From: Aeromonas australiensis
GTDB lineage: Bacteria; Pseudomonadota; Gammaproteobacteria; Enterobacterales; Aeromonadaceae
NCBI RefSeq assembly: GCF_000819725.1
Contig: NZ_CDDH01000062.1
Location: 124,001 to 188,000, forward strand
Direction: 5' to 3'
DNA length: 64,000 nucleotides
Shown here: piece after piece, positions 18,101-27,858 of the stretch
How the letters are laid out: the number at the start of each line of letters is the position of its first letter
Position numbering within the stretch: the stretch's first letter is position 1
Translations under genes and position numbers: made by a program
Notes under the pieces: model-generated
The model's database searches: none
The model's input: only the letters and a program-made list of their open reading frames with translations
Told to the model about the DNA's origin: nothing

Positions 18101-18932
18101 CTTGCAGATTGCTGTAGATCCGATCACCGACCTAGAGGCGCTGATCCTCGACTGGGCTGGCACCGTCGTCGATTTCGGCTCCTTCGCCCCTACCTCCATC
18201 TTCGTCGAGGCCTTCGCCCGCGCCTATGACTTCCCCGTGACCCTGGATGAAGCACGCCAGCCCATGGGCCTTGGCAAGTGGGATCATATCGCCGCGCTGG
18301 GCCGTCTGCCCTCGGTGGATGCGCGCTGGCAGGCCCGCTTCGGTCACCCCATGAGCCACGCCGAGGTGGACCACATTTATCACACCTTTATGCCGCTGCA
18401 GATTGCCGCCGTGACCCGCTTTGCTGCCCCCATCCCTGGTGTGCTGCCGGTGCTGGAGGCTCTGCGGGGTCAGGGGCTGCGCATCGGCTCCTGTTCCGGT
18501 TACCCCCGTCCGGTGATGGAGGCGCTGGTACCTGCTGCGGCCGATCACGGCTATCGGCCGGATCACTGGGTCGCCACCGACGATCTCAAGGCTGGCGGTC
18601 GCCCCGGCCCCTGGATGGCGCTGGCCAACGTGATCGAGCTCGGAGTGAGCGCGGTGCATCGCTGCATCAAGGTGGATGACGCCGTGCCGGGTATCAGCGA
18701 AGGGCTTAACGCGGGCATGTGGACGGTGGGATTGTCGGTTTCCGGCAACGAATTTGGTGCCACCTGGGACGAGTTTGCCGCCATGAGCGAGGCGGAGATC
18801 GCCGCCCGGCGCGCACCGGCCGAGGCCAAACTGCGGGCGGCGGGGGCGCACTATGTGATTGATACCCTTGCAGATATCGCCCCGGTTATCGCCGATATCA
18901 ACCGTCGTCTGGCCGCTGGCGAGCGGCCTTAA
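18093..18932 (+). CDS. phnX: Phosphonoacetaldehyde hydrolase (phosphonatase) PhnX
   Basis: A 279-residue HAD-superfamily enzyme splitting phosphonoacetaldehyde into acetaldehyde and phosphate. The nucleophile motif is [11 protein letters not shown] (near residue 17) and the cap-domain lysine that forms the Schiff base lies in [15 protein letters not shown] motif II is GSCSGYPRP and the acidic motif is [11 protein letters not shown]. The start at 18093 (MTDLQIAVD) sits in an eight-base overlap with pbfA; earlier in-frame codons give no family-like sequence. It is the common last step for all three phosphonate entry enzymes. Confidence 0.95.
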   Translation: MTDLQIAVDPITDLEALILDWAGTVVDFGSFAPTSIFVEAFARAYDFPVTLDEARQPMGLGKWDHIAALGRLPSVDARWQARFGHPMSHAEVDHIYHTFMPLQIAAVTRFAAPIPGVLPVLEALRGQGLRIGSCSGYPRPVMEALVPAAADHGYRPDHWVATDDLKAGGRPGPWMALANVIELGVSAVHRCIKVDDAVPGISEGLNAGMWTVGLSVSGNEFGATWDEFAAMSEAEIAARRAPAEAKLRAAGAHYVIDTLADIAPVIADINRRLAAGERP

Positions 18933-18995
18933 GCCGAGCAGCGGCGCTCTGATGTCGATTGTTCGCAACCGGCTTATGAGTCAGATGCAATAGAA

Positions 18996-19018
18996 GAGGG
19001 AGGCATCATGCCTCCCTC
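18996..19018 (+). terminator. Hairpin between phnX and phnA
   Basis: Stem GAGGGAGGC/GCCTCCCTC with a five-base loop. The downstream T tract is weak and interrupted, so termination is likely but not certain. Confidence 0.55.
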
Positions 19019-19057
19019 GCTTTGGGTGTCTTTTGTCGGCTGCCCAGTCGCGCGGGC

Positions 19058-19636
19058 TTAGGCCTTTTTCAGGTAGGCCGCAACCAGCACGATCTGCACG
19101 CCGTTGACCTTGCCTTCGATATGGAGCGGGTTGTTGGTCAGACGGATGCCTTTGACCAGGGTGCCGCGCTTGGCGGTAAAACCGGCGCCTTTCACGTCCA
19201 GATCCTTGATCAGGGTGACGGCGTCGCCCTCTTGCAGCACGGCGCCGTTGGAGTCAAGGGTCGGTACGCTGTCATCATCTTCGTCAGCCACTCCTGCTTC
19301 GGCCCAGGCCTTGGCCTCGTCTTCCATGTACATCATGTCCAGCAGGTCCTGAGCCCACACTTCCCCCTTGCCGGAGAGTGTTTTGAGCTGGCGCCATGCC
19401 ATTACCTGTACCGCAGGCACCTGGCTCCACATGCTGTCACCCAGGCAACGCCAGTGGTTGACCACCAGGGTCTCCGGTTGTTCCAGTTGGCCGCGGCAGG
19501 TGTCACAGATAGCAACGCTGTGCTCAGCGTCGCTGGCGGGGGAGTGAGGTACCACGAAGGCGGTCAGTGCCTGTTCGGCGCTGCACAGTTCACACTTGGC
19601 GCCCGCGCGCGCTTGCAGGATGGCGTTGATGGTCAT
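19058..19636 (-). CDS. phnA: PhnA-family zinc-ribbon protein
   Basis: A 192-residue protein. The first part has paired CxxC motifs (CELC near residue 15, CDTC near 44), as in the PhnA zinc ribbon; the C-terminal ~70 residues (LQEGDAVTLIKDLDVKGAGF to LVAAYLKKA) are the SH3-like PhnA domain. It is longer than E. coli PhnA/YjdM (111) because of an inserted middle region. Despite the name, the family is not known to be needed for phosphonate breakdown, and being next to phnX but convergent may be coincidence. The start at 19636 was chosen because upstream in-frame sequence is not family-like. Confidence 0.85.
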   Translation of the reverse strand: MTINAILQARAGAKCELCSAEQALTAFVVPHSPASDAEHSVAICDTCRGQLEQPETLVVNHWRCLGDSMWSQVPAVQVMAWRQLKTLSGKGEVWAQDLLDMMYMEDEAKAWAEAGVADEDDDSVPTLDSNGAVLQEGDAVTLIKDLDVKGAGFTAKRGTLVKGIRLTNNPLHIEGKVNGVQIVLVAAYLKKA

Positions 19637-19866
19637 GTTGTTGGTCCCATAGCTACTGGTAAAGCGACCCGCGTTGGGCGGGGCGCGTGAAAGAGGGGGC
19701 GGAGTATAGCATAAAACCCTGCACTTTGTCTGGTTGGGCTGCAAGCTGGGTCTAAGCCGTCCCCTTGCCTGTATGCCAAACGACAGTTTACTGCCCGGCA
19801 GGAGTGCAATTTAAAGCGGGATCGCTAGAATGAGCCTCCTTTTTGACTGCAAGGCAGGGGGCATTC

Positions 19867-21051
19867 GTGCTGGCTCAACGTTTTCAACAACTGGATCGAC
19901 TGCTCATCCGCTACCGACGCTGGTGGCAATATCAGCCATATCATCATTTGACCATGGCCTTTGCCGATGAGGCGCCCGAACTGGCGGCGCTGCTCAATGG
20001 GCTGACGCTCGGCCAGTTGGCAGAGCTCGATGCGGATATGGATGCCCTCAGCAGTCTTCTTGCCCCCTGGATTGCCGAGGGAGCCGAGCTGCAGCAACTC
20101 AGTCAGCTTGCCCCGTTTACCCCTGAGCCCATCAGTTGCAGCAAGGAGATGGCACTGCATATGCCGGGGCGCAAGCAGGCCCAAATCGAGTCGTTCACCG
20201 CCTGTCTGCCTGCCCATCAGGGTCCCTATCTGGAGTGGTGCGCCGGCAAAGGGCATCTTGGACGGCTGGTGTCACTTCATCGACGGGCTCCGATCCTCAG
20301 CCTGGAGCTGCAAGGGCAGCTCTGTGACGAAGGTCGGCTGCTGGCCGAGCGGGATGGCGCCAATATGACCTTTACCTGCGCCGATGCCTTTGCCCCCGAA
20401 TCGGCGGCGTTGATCGCCCCCGAGCACCACGCCATGGCGCTTCATGCTTGCGGGGAGTTGCACACCCATCTGCTGGAGCGGGTGGCCGAGCGCAGTGCCA
20501 GCGGGGTGACCATCTCTCCCTGTTGTTATCACTTGATCCGCACCAGCCACTATCGCCCGCTGTCGGCAGCGGCTCGGGCCAGCGAGCTGGTGTTGAGCAA
20601 AGCGGATCTCAAGTTGCCGCTACAGGAGACGGTGACCGGCGGCGCGCGGATCGCTCGTCTGCGCGAGCAGGAAGTGGTGTGGCGGCTCGGGTTTGACTGC
20701 CTGCAGCGTCAGGTGCGCGGGGTGGATGAGTACCTGCCGGTCCCCAATATGCAAAAGAGCCTGCTGACCGGCACCTTCGAGGCATTTTGCGTTTGGGCTG
20801 CTGAGCGCAAAGGGATTGTGTTGCCCGACGGGCTCGACTATCCCGCCTTTTTGGCACAAGGGGAGCATCGCTTTGGCAATGTTGCCCGGATGGAGCTGGT
20901 GCGCCACTTGTTTCGCCGTCCCCTCGAGATTTGGTTGGCGCTGGATCGCGCGCTCTTTTTGCAAGAGCAGGGCTATCGGGTTGAGGTGGGGGAGTTCTGC
21001 GCCAAACCCATGACCCCGCGCAACATCCTGATCCGTGCCGTGCGCGCTTGA
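19867..21051 (+). CDS. SAM-dependent methyltransferase, METTL25/RRNAD1-like
   Basis: A 394-residue protein. Its Rossmann-fold motif I is YLEWCAGKGHLGRL (near residue 123), then HHAMALHACGELHTHLL and a SPCCYHL motif, the pattern of the Methyltransf_32 group. The substrate is unknown. The preferred start is GTG 19867, six bases after AGGGGG; the frame is open slightly further upstream to a TTG. It is monocistronic, with a terminator directly after. Confidence 0.8.
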   Translation: MLAQRFQQLDRLLIRYRRWWQYQPYHHLTMAFADEAPELAALLNGLTLGQLAELDADMDALSSLLAPWIAEGAELQQLSQLAPFTPEPISCSKEMALHMPGRKQAQIESFTACLPAHQGPYLEWCAGKGHLGRLVSLHRRAPILSLELQGQLCDEGRLLAERDGANMTFTCADAFAPESAALIAPEHHAMALHACGELHTHLLERVAERSASGVTISPCCYHLIRTSHYRPLSAAARASELVLSKADLKLPLQETVTGGARIARLREQEVVWRLGFDCLQRQVRGVDEYLPVPNMQKSLLTGTFEAFCVWAAERKGIVLPDGLDYPAFLAQGEHRFGNVARMELVRHLFRRPLEIWLALDRALFLQEQGYRVEVGEFCAKPMTPRNILIRAVRA

Positions 21052-21086
21052 TATCTGGCTTTTTGAGTATTTTTTGAACTTTGATG

Positions 21087-21121
21087 ATGGCTGACAGGCT
21101 GAGGGTGTCAGTCATTTTTTT
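21087..21121 (+). terminator. Terminator of the methyltransferase gene
   Basis: Stem ATGGCTGACA/TGTCAGTCAT (one G-T pair) with a nine-base loop and a run of seven T. The rest of the gap to the chitinase gene (21122-21355) shows no gene. Confidence 0.85.
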
Positions 21122-21355
21122 CACCACGAACAATGAGCTGGTGACAGATCATCAGATCCTCTCGCACCACCGAAAACTGGTGACTAAAAGGCCAAGGTGG
21201 TCATCGTTTGAGTTCTTTTATGTCGTTTCAGTTGCGCTGAATGGCACAAGGTGAAATGGCTCACAGATTCTGCTTATTTCTTAATTCTCATCGTGAATTT
21301 AGTTGTTGGAGCACCTACTCTTGGAGCGCGTTATTCCCAAACAAGGACGGTATCC

Positions 21356-22843
21356 ATGTTCAAACCCAAGCGTTGTGCCTGGCTGATTGCCGCTGCCTGC
21401 ACATTGCCAAGTTACAGTGCAATGAGCGCAGCCATGAATATTCAACCCGATCCGCAAAATGCGGGGGGATATGTGATTGCGGCCCCGGATCTGGCCGCTG
21501 TGGAAAAGGCCAAAACAGCTAATCCCATGTATGGAATATGGGCCAAGGCATTGGCCACCCGGTCAAATGACATAGTCGATGCCATTGAACCGGGTCTGGC
21601 AAGCAATCCTGACAACGTAAAACGGGTTGAGCGAGTATTCCCCAAACATGAGTGGGCGTTTTTAACCCAGATGGCTGCGCCGGAATATACCTATGTCCGC
21701 TTCTTGCGGGCCATCGGGAAATTTCCGGCCTTCTGCGGCGAATATGCCGACGGGCGCGATTCAGATGCCATCTGTAAAACATCCATCGTGACGGCATTTG
21801 CCCACTTCTCTCAGGAGACCGGCGGCCATATTGCCAAGGATAACGTCTCCGACAACCCGTTGGGACTGGAGGAGTGGCAGCAGGCGTTGGTGCATGTGCG
21901 GGAGATGGGCTGGTCAGAGGGACAGACCGGCTACACCACCGGCTGTGGCCAGAGCGATTGGCAGAACAAGAAGTGGCCCTGCGCGACCGGTCAGGGTTAC
22001 TTCGGCCGTGGTGCCAAGCAGCTCTCCTACCACTTCAACTACGGCGCCTTCTCCGAAGCGATGTTTGACGGCGATGCGACCGTGCTGCTCAATAACCCGG
22101 GGCTGGTGGCGGACTCCTGGCTTAACCTCGCGTCTGCCATCTGGTTCTTCCTCACCCCGCAGGCCCCGAAACCGGCCATGCTGCACGTGATTGACCGCAC
22201 CTGGGTACCTTCCAAACGGGAAGCTGACGCCGGTATCGGCTATGGCTTTGGCACCACTATCAACGTCATCAACGGCGGTATCGAGTGCGGTGAGCAGAAC
22301 AAGGACAAGGGGCAGCCGGTCAATCGCATCCGCTACTGGGAAGGGCTGGCCAACCACTACCAGATCCCGATCAAGGCGGATGAGAAGAACACCTGCTGGC
22401 AGCAGACCCCCTATGGCAGCCTCAATCTCAACGGCGCCACCGACGTGCTCTACACCAACTGGGATGGTAACTGGAAATATTACCCGGACAGACCCGGCGG
22501 CTACTCCTTTGAGTGCGAGTTGGTGGGCTTCCAGACTGCTTATTCCGCGCTGGTGCCGGGTGACTACGAGAAGTGTGTGACCAACTTCTACGGTTCCCAT
22601 GCCAGCTGGCCGAAGGTGCGGATCGTCGCCAAGCTTGATCCCGCCCCGGTTGATCCGGTGGATCCACCCGTTGATGGTCAGCCAGCCTGGGAGGTCAGCA
22701 AGGTTTATACCTCGGGCAACAAGGTGAGCTACAAGGGCGCCGTCTATCAGGCCAAATGGTGGACTCAGGGTGATGAACCCGCTAAAGGTGATCCGTGGGT
22801 ATTGGTGATGGCCAGGACAATTGCTATGCCGGCTGCGGATTGA
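21356..22843 (+). CDS. Secreted GH19 chitinase with C-terminal chitin-binding domain
   Basis: A 495-residue exported enzyme that hydrolyses chitin. A signal peptide is visible (basic MFKPKR, hydrophobic stretch, cleavage near residue 25). The GH19 catalytic domain includes AHFSQETGGH, carrying the acidic catalytic residue, and TGQGYFGRGAKQLSYHFNYG. A proline-rich linker (PAPVDPVDPPVDG) leads to a CBM5/12 module, AWEVSKVYTSGNKVSYKGAV to QAKWWTQGDEP. ATG 21356 follows AAGGACGG. After WVL the last residues look unnatural; another frame encodes a cysteine-patterned tail to 22884 (see findings). Confidence 0.93.
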   Translation: MFKPKRCAWLIAAACTLPSYSAMSAAMNIQPDPQNAGGYVIAAPDLAAVEKAKTANPMYGIWAKALATRSNDIVDAIEPGLASNPDNVKRVERVFPKHEWAFLTQMAAPEYTYVRFLRAIGKFPAFCGEYADGRDSDAICKTSIVTAFAHFSQETGGHIAKDNVSDNPLGLEEWQQALVHVREMGWSEGQTGYTTGCGQSDWQNKKWPCATGQGYFGRGAKQLSYHFNYGAFSEAMFDGDATVLLNNPGLVADSWLNLASAIWFFLTPQAPKPAMLHVIDRTWVPSKREADAGIGYGFGTTINVINGGIECGEQNKDKGQPVNRIRYWEGLANHYQIPIKADEKNTCWQQTPYGSLNLNGATDVLYTNWDGNWKYYPDRPGGYSFECELVGFQTAYSALVPGDYEKCVTNFYGSHASWPKVRIVAKLDPAPVDPVDPPVDGQPAWEVSKVYTSGNKVSYKGAVYQAKWWTQGDEPAKGDPWVLVMARTIAMPAAD

Positions 22844-22943
22844 CTCAGAAGGGAGAGCTCCTGTGCCAGCGTGGCTGTGGGTAAGCGGTAAAGGTGCTCA
22901 GGTTTTCAGCACCTTTGGCGCATGTGCAGCCAGTATTGTATGA

Positions 22944-22972
22944 CAAAAAAGAGGGGGCAATGTTGCCCCCTT
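22944..22972 (-). terminator. Terminator of the potABCD operon
   Basis: The stem GGGGGCAA/TTGCCCCC (22953-22960 with 22963-22970) is followed on the minus strand by CTTTTTT. Confidence 0.88.
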
Positions 22973-23010
22973 GACGCAATGAACGTGATGCATGGCGATG
23001 AGGTGTTGCT

Positions 23011-24078
23011 TCAACCTGCCTTCGCCACCATGGCTTTAAGCTGCAAAAAGTACTGCTCGTAGAGGCGGGAGGCCTCCCCTACATCGGACTGGAACACCCC
23101 CTTGTGCTTGATCTCGTCGCTCGGGAAGACCATGGGGTTGTTGCGAAATGCCGGGGTGAGCAGGGGAGTGGCATCCTTGACTGGCGTCGGGTAGCCAATC
23201 GCTTCGGCCACCTTGGCGGCCACATCGGGGCGCATCAGGAAGTTGATCAGGGCGTGGGCCTCCTTCACATGCTTGGCCTTGGCCGGGATGGCGAGGTTGT
23301 CCATCCAGAGTACCGCTCCCTCTTCGGGGTAGGTCATCTGGATGGAGGGGTATTCGCGCTGGGCGCCGTAGGCCGAGCCGTTCCACAGCATGCCGATATT
23401 GACCTCACCTGCGATAAAGGGATCGGCCGGGTTGTCGGAGTTGAATGCCTTGACGTTGGGCATCAGCTTTTTCAGGTATTCGAACGCTTCGGCAATTTGC
23501 GCCTTGTCCTGGGTGTTGGGGCTGTAGCCCAGCTGCACCAGCGCGATATGGAACACCTCGCGGGCATCGTCCATCAACAGCAGGCTCTCTTTCCACTCCG
23601 GTGCCCAGAGCTGCTTCCAGCTGGTGACCGGCTGCTCGATGATGTCGGTATTGGTGCCGATGCCGGTTGCGCCCCAGATATAGGGGATGGAGTAGCGGTT
23701 ATCCGGATCGTACTCGTGGTTGAGCAGGGTGGGGTCGAGGTGCTTGAAGTTGGGCAGCTGGGCGCGATCCAGCGGCTGCAACATCCCCTCTTTGGCCATT
23801 TTCGAGATGAAGTAGGTGCTGGGCACCACCACGTCATAGCCGTCGCCATGGGTTTTCAGCTTGGCGTAGAGGGTCTCGTTGGCTTCGTAGGTGGAGTAGA
23901 TCACCTTGATGCCGGTCTCTTGCTGGAACTGTTCCAGCAGGCCGTCCGGCACATATTCCGACCAATTGTAGAAGTAGACCACCTTGTCGTCGGCCGCGTG
24001 AGCGCTCTGGCTCAGCAGCGGGGTGGTGAGGGTGAGGGCGGCTGCCAGCAGGGCGCCGGCCTGGTGTTGGATTGTCAT
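23011..24078 (-). CDS. potD: Spermidine/putrescine-binding periplasmic protein PotD
   Basis: A 355-residue exported binding protein of the polyamine ABC importer. A signal peptide ends near AHA (residue ~28). The mature protein starts VVYFYNWSEYVPDGLLEQF and keeps KVIYSTYEANETLYAKLK, YSIPYIWGATGIG, LLLMDDAREVF, KAFNSDNPADP and LRPDVA-type segments, all strongly PotD-like. ATG 24078 follows AAGGAGTTGTTA; an upstream TTG reading adds only two residues. It is the last gene of potABCD. Confidence 0.95.
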   Translation of the reverse strand: MTIQHQAGALLAAALTLTTPLLSQSAHAADDKVVYFYNWSEYVPDGLLEQFQQETGIKVIYSTYEANETLYAKLKTHGDGYDVVVPSTYFISKMAKEGMLQPLDRAQLPNFKHLDPTLLNHEYDPDNRYSIPYIWGATGIGTNTDIIEQPVTSWKQLWAPEWKESLLLMDDAREVFHIALVQLGYSPNTQDKAQIAEAFEYLKKLMPNVKAFNSDNPADPFIAGEVNIGMLWNGSAYGAQREYPSIQMTYPEEGAVLWMDNLAIPAKAKHVKEAHALINFLMRPDVAAKVAEAIGYPTPVKDATPLLTPAFRNNPMVFPSDEIKHKGVFQSDVGEASRLYEQYFLQLKAMVAKAG

Positions 24079-24159
24079 TAACAACTCCTTGGGGTGATGG
24101 GGCCTTGCGGCCCACCGTGACAGAGTTCGCCAAAGGTGGCGGGGACGAAACGGGCAGGG

Positions 24160-24930
24160 TCAACCCTGCCGTTTACGCAGTAACAGTTGCGCCAGCAGCA
24201 CCATCCCGAGGGAGGCGACCAGCATCAGGGTGGCCAGGGCATTGACCTCGGGGGAGACCCCCACCTTGACCATGGAGTAGATCTTGAGCGGCAGGATCTC
24301 GTAGGCCGGGCCGGTCACAAAGGAGCTCACCACCACATCGTCCAGGGACAGGGTAAAGGAGAGCAGCCAGCCCGCCATCACCGCAGGCAGCGCCAGCGGC
24401 AGTATGATGCGGCGCAGGATGATCCACTCGCCAGCCCCCAGATCCCGCGCTGCCTCCAGCATCCGCACATCAAAACCGCACAGCCGCGAGTAGACGGTGA
24501 TCACCACGAACGGCAGGCAGAAGGTGATGTGGGCGATCAGCAGCGACCAGAAGCCCAGCGCAATGCCGGTCACCACAAACAGGGTCAGCAGAGAGATAGC
24601 CATAACGATATCGGGGGACATCATCACCACGAACAGCATGCCGTTCACGTACTGTTTGCCGCGAAAGCGGTAGCGAAACAGTGCCACTGCGGTGAGGGTA
24701 CCGATCAGGGTGGCCGCGGTGGCGGTGAGGGCGGCGATGGTCAGGGAGTGCTGGGCCGCCTGCATCAGGCTGGCGCTGGCAAACAACTTCTCATACCAGC
24801 CCAGGGTAAAGCCGCGCCAGTCGATGCCATATTTCGACAGGTTAAAGGAGTTGGCGATCAGCACCCCGATGGGCACATAGAGATAGCCAAACACCAGCAG
24901 CAGGAACAGCGCCTTCAGTACGCGCATCAT
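24160..24930 (-). CDS. potC: Spermidine/putrescine ABC transporter permease PotC
   Basis: A 256-residue six-helix permease. The EAA loop [21 protein letters not shown] contacts PotA, and the N-terminal LFLLLVFGYLYVPIGVLIANSFN is typical of PotC. Its start overlaps the potB stop by four bases (ATGA), so the two are translationally coupled. Confidence 0.95.
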   Translation of the reverse strand: MMRVLKALFLLLVFGYLYVPIGVLIANSFNLSKYGIDWRGFTLGWYEKLFASASLMQAAQHSLTIAALTATAATLIGTLTAVALFRYRFRGKQYVNGMLFVVMMSPDIVMAISLLTLFVVTGIALGFWSLLIAHITFCLPFVVITVYSRLCGFDVRMLEAARDLGAGEWIILRRIILPLALPAVMAGWLLSFTLSLDDVVVSSFVTGPAYEILPLKIYSMVKVGVSPEVNALATLMLVASLGMVLLAQLLLRKRQG

Positions 24931-25814
24931 GCCAGCTCCCCCTTCTTGCTGAGCAGTTTGCCCGCCCGCCAGTAGCAGTAGACCAACAGCGCCATCAGTA
25001 CCGTCAGCATCACGCTGATGGCGGCGCCAAAGGGCCAGTCACGGCTGTTGAGGAACTGAGTCTTGATCAGGTTGCCGATCAGCAGGTGCTTGGCGCCCCC
25101 CAGCAGGTCGGAGACATAGAACATCCCCATGGCGGGCAGGAACACCAGCAGGCAACCGGCGATGATGCCGGGCAGGGTGAGGGGCAAGATGATCCGCACC
25201 AGCCGCTGCCAGCCGTTGGCGCCAAGATCCCGCGCCGCCTCCAGCAAACGGCCATCCAGCTTCTCGATGCTGGAGTAGAGCGGCAGCACCATAAAGGGGA
25301 GCAGCACATAGACCAGCCCGATGATGACGGCCACCTCGGTATACATCATCTGCAGTGGTCGCTCGATGATCCCCAGATCCAGCAACCAACCATTGATCAG
25401 CCCCCGGGTGCCGAGCAGCACTTTCAGTGCATAGGTGCGGATCAGGGAGTTGGTCCAGAACGGCACCACCACCAGAAATAGCAGCAGTGGGCGAATGCGC
25501 GTCGGCAAATGGGCCAGCAGCCAGGCAAAGGGGTAGCCCACCAGCAGGCAGATGGCGGTGGCGAGCAGCGCCAGCCAGAGGGAGTGGAGCAGTACCTGAA
25601 AGTAGAGGGGGTCCAGCAGGCGGCCGTAGTTGCTCAGGGTAAAGATCGGCGCGATAAGCTCGGATTCGTCCCGGGTCAGGAAGCTGACGCCGATGATCAT
25701 CAGGTTGGGCAGGAAGACAAACAGGGTCAGCCAGCCCAGGATCAGCGCGATGGCCGTGTTGCGAAAGCCGTTGTGGGCAAAGCTGTGCGCTACCCGCAGA
25801 TTAGTGAGGCTCAT
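24927..25814 (-). CDS. potB: Spermidine/putrescine ABC transporter permease PotB
   Basis: A 295-residue inner-membrane permease. [16 protein letters not shown] and the EAA loop [19 protein letters not shown] are PotB hallmarks. The chosen start [12 protein letters not shown] (25814) overlaps the potA end by 14 bases; a longer in-frame reading runs through the potA coding region and lacks family-like residues. Confidence 0.94.
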   Translation of the reverse strand: MSLTNLRVAHSFAHNGFRNTAIALILGWLTLFVFLPNLMIIGVSFLTRDESELIAPIFTLSNYGRLLDPLYFQVLLHSLWLALLATAICLLVGYPFAWLLAHLPTRIRPLLLFLVVVPFWTNSLIRTYALKVLLGTRGLINGWLLDLGIIERPLQMMYTEVAVIIGLVYVLLPFMVLPLYSSIEKLDGRLLEAARDLGANGWQRLVRIILPLTLPGIIAGCLLVFLPAMGMFYVSDLLGGAKHLLIGNLIKTQFLNSRDWPFGAAISVMLTVLMALLVYCYWRAGKLLSKKGELA

Positions 25815-26904
25815 AGGGCAGCACCACCTCCCAGCTGTCGACCCAGTGGATCGCCACCTCCTCACCGAGGCGGTAGTCAAAATCGGGATCATCCTCGTCG
25901 AAGAACTCGGAGATAAGCAGCTGTTTGCCATTTTCGAGGGCGATCACCGAATCCAGGGTAGCCCCCTTGTAGTTGCGCTCGCTGATGTTGCCCCGCAGCG
26001 CACCACCTCGATCGTCGTTCTGATCGAGAATGCGCAGATCTTCCGGGCGCAGCAGCACCAGTACCTTGTCCTCTGGCTGGAACGGCAAGGTGGTATGGAG
26101 CAGGCATTCGCGCCCCTCTACCTCGGCCTGCCAGATGCCGGGCTCGCGCTGGCTGATCAGCTTGCCATCCATCACGTTGATCTCGCCGATAAAGCGGGCC
26201 ACGAACAGGTTGGCTGGTGATTCGTAGATATCGCGCGGGGTGCCGCGCTGGATGATCTTGCCCCCCTCCATCACCAGGATGCGATCAGACATGGTGAGTG
26301 CCTCTTCCTGATCATGGGTGACAAAAACAAAGGTGATGCCAAGGCGACGCTGCAGCGCCTTGAGCTCGCTCTGCATCTGCTTGCGCAGCTTATAGTCGAG
26401 TGCCGAGAGGGATTCGTCGAGCAGTAGCAGACGGGGCTTGTTGACCACGGCGCGGGCAATAGCGACCCGTTGCTGCTGGCCGCCAGAGAGCTGATCCGGG
26501 CGGCGGTTGGCCAGCTCGGTGAGCTGCACCATGGCCAGCGTCTCCTCGACCCGCTGGCGGATCTCGCTGGCTGGCACCTTCTGCATCTGAAGGCCAAAAG
26601 CGACGTTTTCAAACACCGTCATATGGGGAAAGAGCGCATAGCTCTGGAACACGGTGTTGATGTGCCTGTGTTCGGCGGGGATATGGGTGATCTCCTCCCC
26701 GGCCAGATGGAGGGTGCCACCATCGACCGATTCGAGCCCGGCCAGCAGGCGCAGCAGGGTGGTCTTGCCACAGCCGGAGGGGCCCAGCAGGGTCAGAAAC
26801 TCACCGTCGTAGATATCAAGGTCAAGGTCACTCAGGATCACCTTGCCATCGTACATTTTGCTGATCTTGTTCAGCGCGACAATTACCTGTGGATTGTTCA
26901 TCAT
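25801..26904 (-). CDS. potA: Spermidine/putrescine ABC transporter ATP-binding protein PotA
   Basis: A 367-residue ABC ATPase: Walker [10 protein letters not shown] (41-49), Q-loop [13 protein letters not shown], signature [16 protein letters not shown], Walker [13 protein letters not shown] and [12 protein letters not shown], then a TOBE domain. Walker B has ES where most homologues have EP, as in enteric PotA. It is the first gene of potABCD and energises polyamine import. Two ATGs (26904 and 26901) are adjacent; either could serve. Confidence 0.95.
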   Translation of the reverse strand: MMNNPQVIVALNKISKMYDGKVILSDLDLDIYDGEFLTLLGPSGCGKTTLLRLLAGLESVDGGTLHLAGEEITHIPAEHRHINTVFQSYALFPHMTVFENVAFGLQMQKVPASEIRQRVEETLAMVQLTELANRRPDQLSGGQQQRVAIARAVVNKPRLLLLDESLSALDYKLRKQMQSELKALQRRLGITFVFVTHDQEEALTMSDRILVMEGGKIIQRGTPRDIYESPANLFVARFIGEINVMDGKLISQREPGIWQAEVEGRECLLHTTLPFQPEDKVLVLLRPEDLRILDQNDDRGGALRGNISERNYKGATLDSVIALENGKQLLISEFFDEDDPDFDYRLGEEVAIHWVDSWEVVLPYEPH

Positions 26905-27037
26905 CCGCCAGTCTCACCCCAGCCAGTGGCCATCGTGTTGAAAGAGGGCCGCATTCTATGCAGCCGGAACATGAAATTAAAGGCTTTTTGGCCGGAAGTG
27001 GACAGGAAAAACGGCTACGAATAGCAGGCCAAACCGC

Positions 27038-27043
27038 TATAAT
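27038..27043 (+). promoter_or_regulatory. candidate -10 box of the YciC-like gene
   Basis: A perfect TATAAT, 53 bases before the start codon. No good -35 was identified. Confidence 0.35.
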
Positions 27044-27095
27044 GTGCCACCTTATTTGGTCATTTTCGATATTGGATAGTCAATTGAGTAATAAA

Positions 27096-27842
27096 ATGCG
27101 TATTGGCGGTTCCCTTGAGCACTCTCTGAACCAGGGTTATCGCCTTGATCTGAAGGGAGTCCTTCAGGAGGGGTGGCAACAGACCCGCCGTACCGGCTTT
27201 GGCCTGCTGCTGGCGATTGTCGGAGTGACGGCGATCTGGATCCTGCTCAGCAATGTGCTGCTGGTGCCCTATCTGGGGGACGATAGCCAGATGAATGTGG
27301 CCATGGTGTTGAGCATGCTGATGACAGTGGTGATGGCCCCCATGACCAGCGCCCTCGACATGCTGGGTTTGCAGCAATCTGTCGGCGTGCGCGCTAGAGC
27401 CAACCAGGTGTTTGACTTCTTCCGCCATTTTGTCCGCCTCGGCATGCTAAGCCTGCTCGGCAGTCTGCTCACCAGCTTGTTTGGCCCCCTGTTCGATCTG
27501 CTGGGGCTGCCCGCTGTACTCTCTTTCATTCCTTCGGCCCTGATCGGCATGGGGCTGCTCTTTACCGTACCGCTGGTGCTGGAGCGTGGCCTGACGCCTC
27601 CCCAGGCCATTGTGGTCTCTTTCCGACTCTTTTTACGTGGTTGGCCCAGTCTGGTGTTGTTCCACGGCATGATGGCGCTCCTGTTTTTCGTTGCTCTGAT
27701 CCCCATGGGGTTGGGCCTTATCTGGGTGGCACCGCTCTATTTCAACTGCAAGGGGATCCTCTATCGGGATCTCTGCGGTGTCGCGGTAGAGGTAAATGAA
27801 GTGAAGGAGACGGGTGAAGGCCCCAACCATTTCAATGCATGA
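27096..27842 (+). CDS. YciC/UPF0259-family inner membrane protein
   Basis: A 248-residue protein with about six hydrophobic segments, including GFGLLLAIVGVTAIWILLSN, FIPSALIGMGLLFTVPLVL and a late LFFVALIPMGLGLIWVAPLY. Layout and LERGLTPPQAIVVSFRL resemble the YciC family of unknown function. A TTG at 27084 four codons upstream is an alternative start. It is followed 16 bases later by the DUF2987-like gene, so the two may be co-transcribed. Confidence 0.75.
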   Translation: MRIGGSLEHSLNQGYRLDLKGVLQEGWQQTRRTGFGLLLAIVGVTAIWILLSNVLLVPYLGDDSQMNVAMVLSMLMTVVMAPMTSALDMLGLQQSVGVRARANQVFDFFRHFVRLGMLSLLGSLLTSLFGPLFDLLGLPAVLSFIPSALIGMGLLFTVPLVLERGLTPPQAIVVSFRLFLRGWPSLVLFHGMMALLFFVALIPMGLGLIWVAPLYFNCKGILYRDLCGVAVEVNEVKETGEGPNHFNA

Positions 27843-27858
27843 TGCAAAAGGAACTTGA

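Noticed and set aside
19058-19636. PhnA as a functional part of the phosphonate pathway
   Set aside because: The family is not known to act on phosphonates and the gene is convergent, with no PhnR-type palindrome.
22891-22914. AAAGGTGCT/AGCACCTTT hairpin as chitinase terminator
   Set aside because: The stem is good but no T run follows, so I did not annotate it as an intrinsic terminator.
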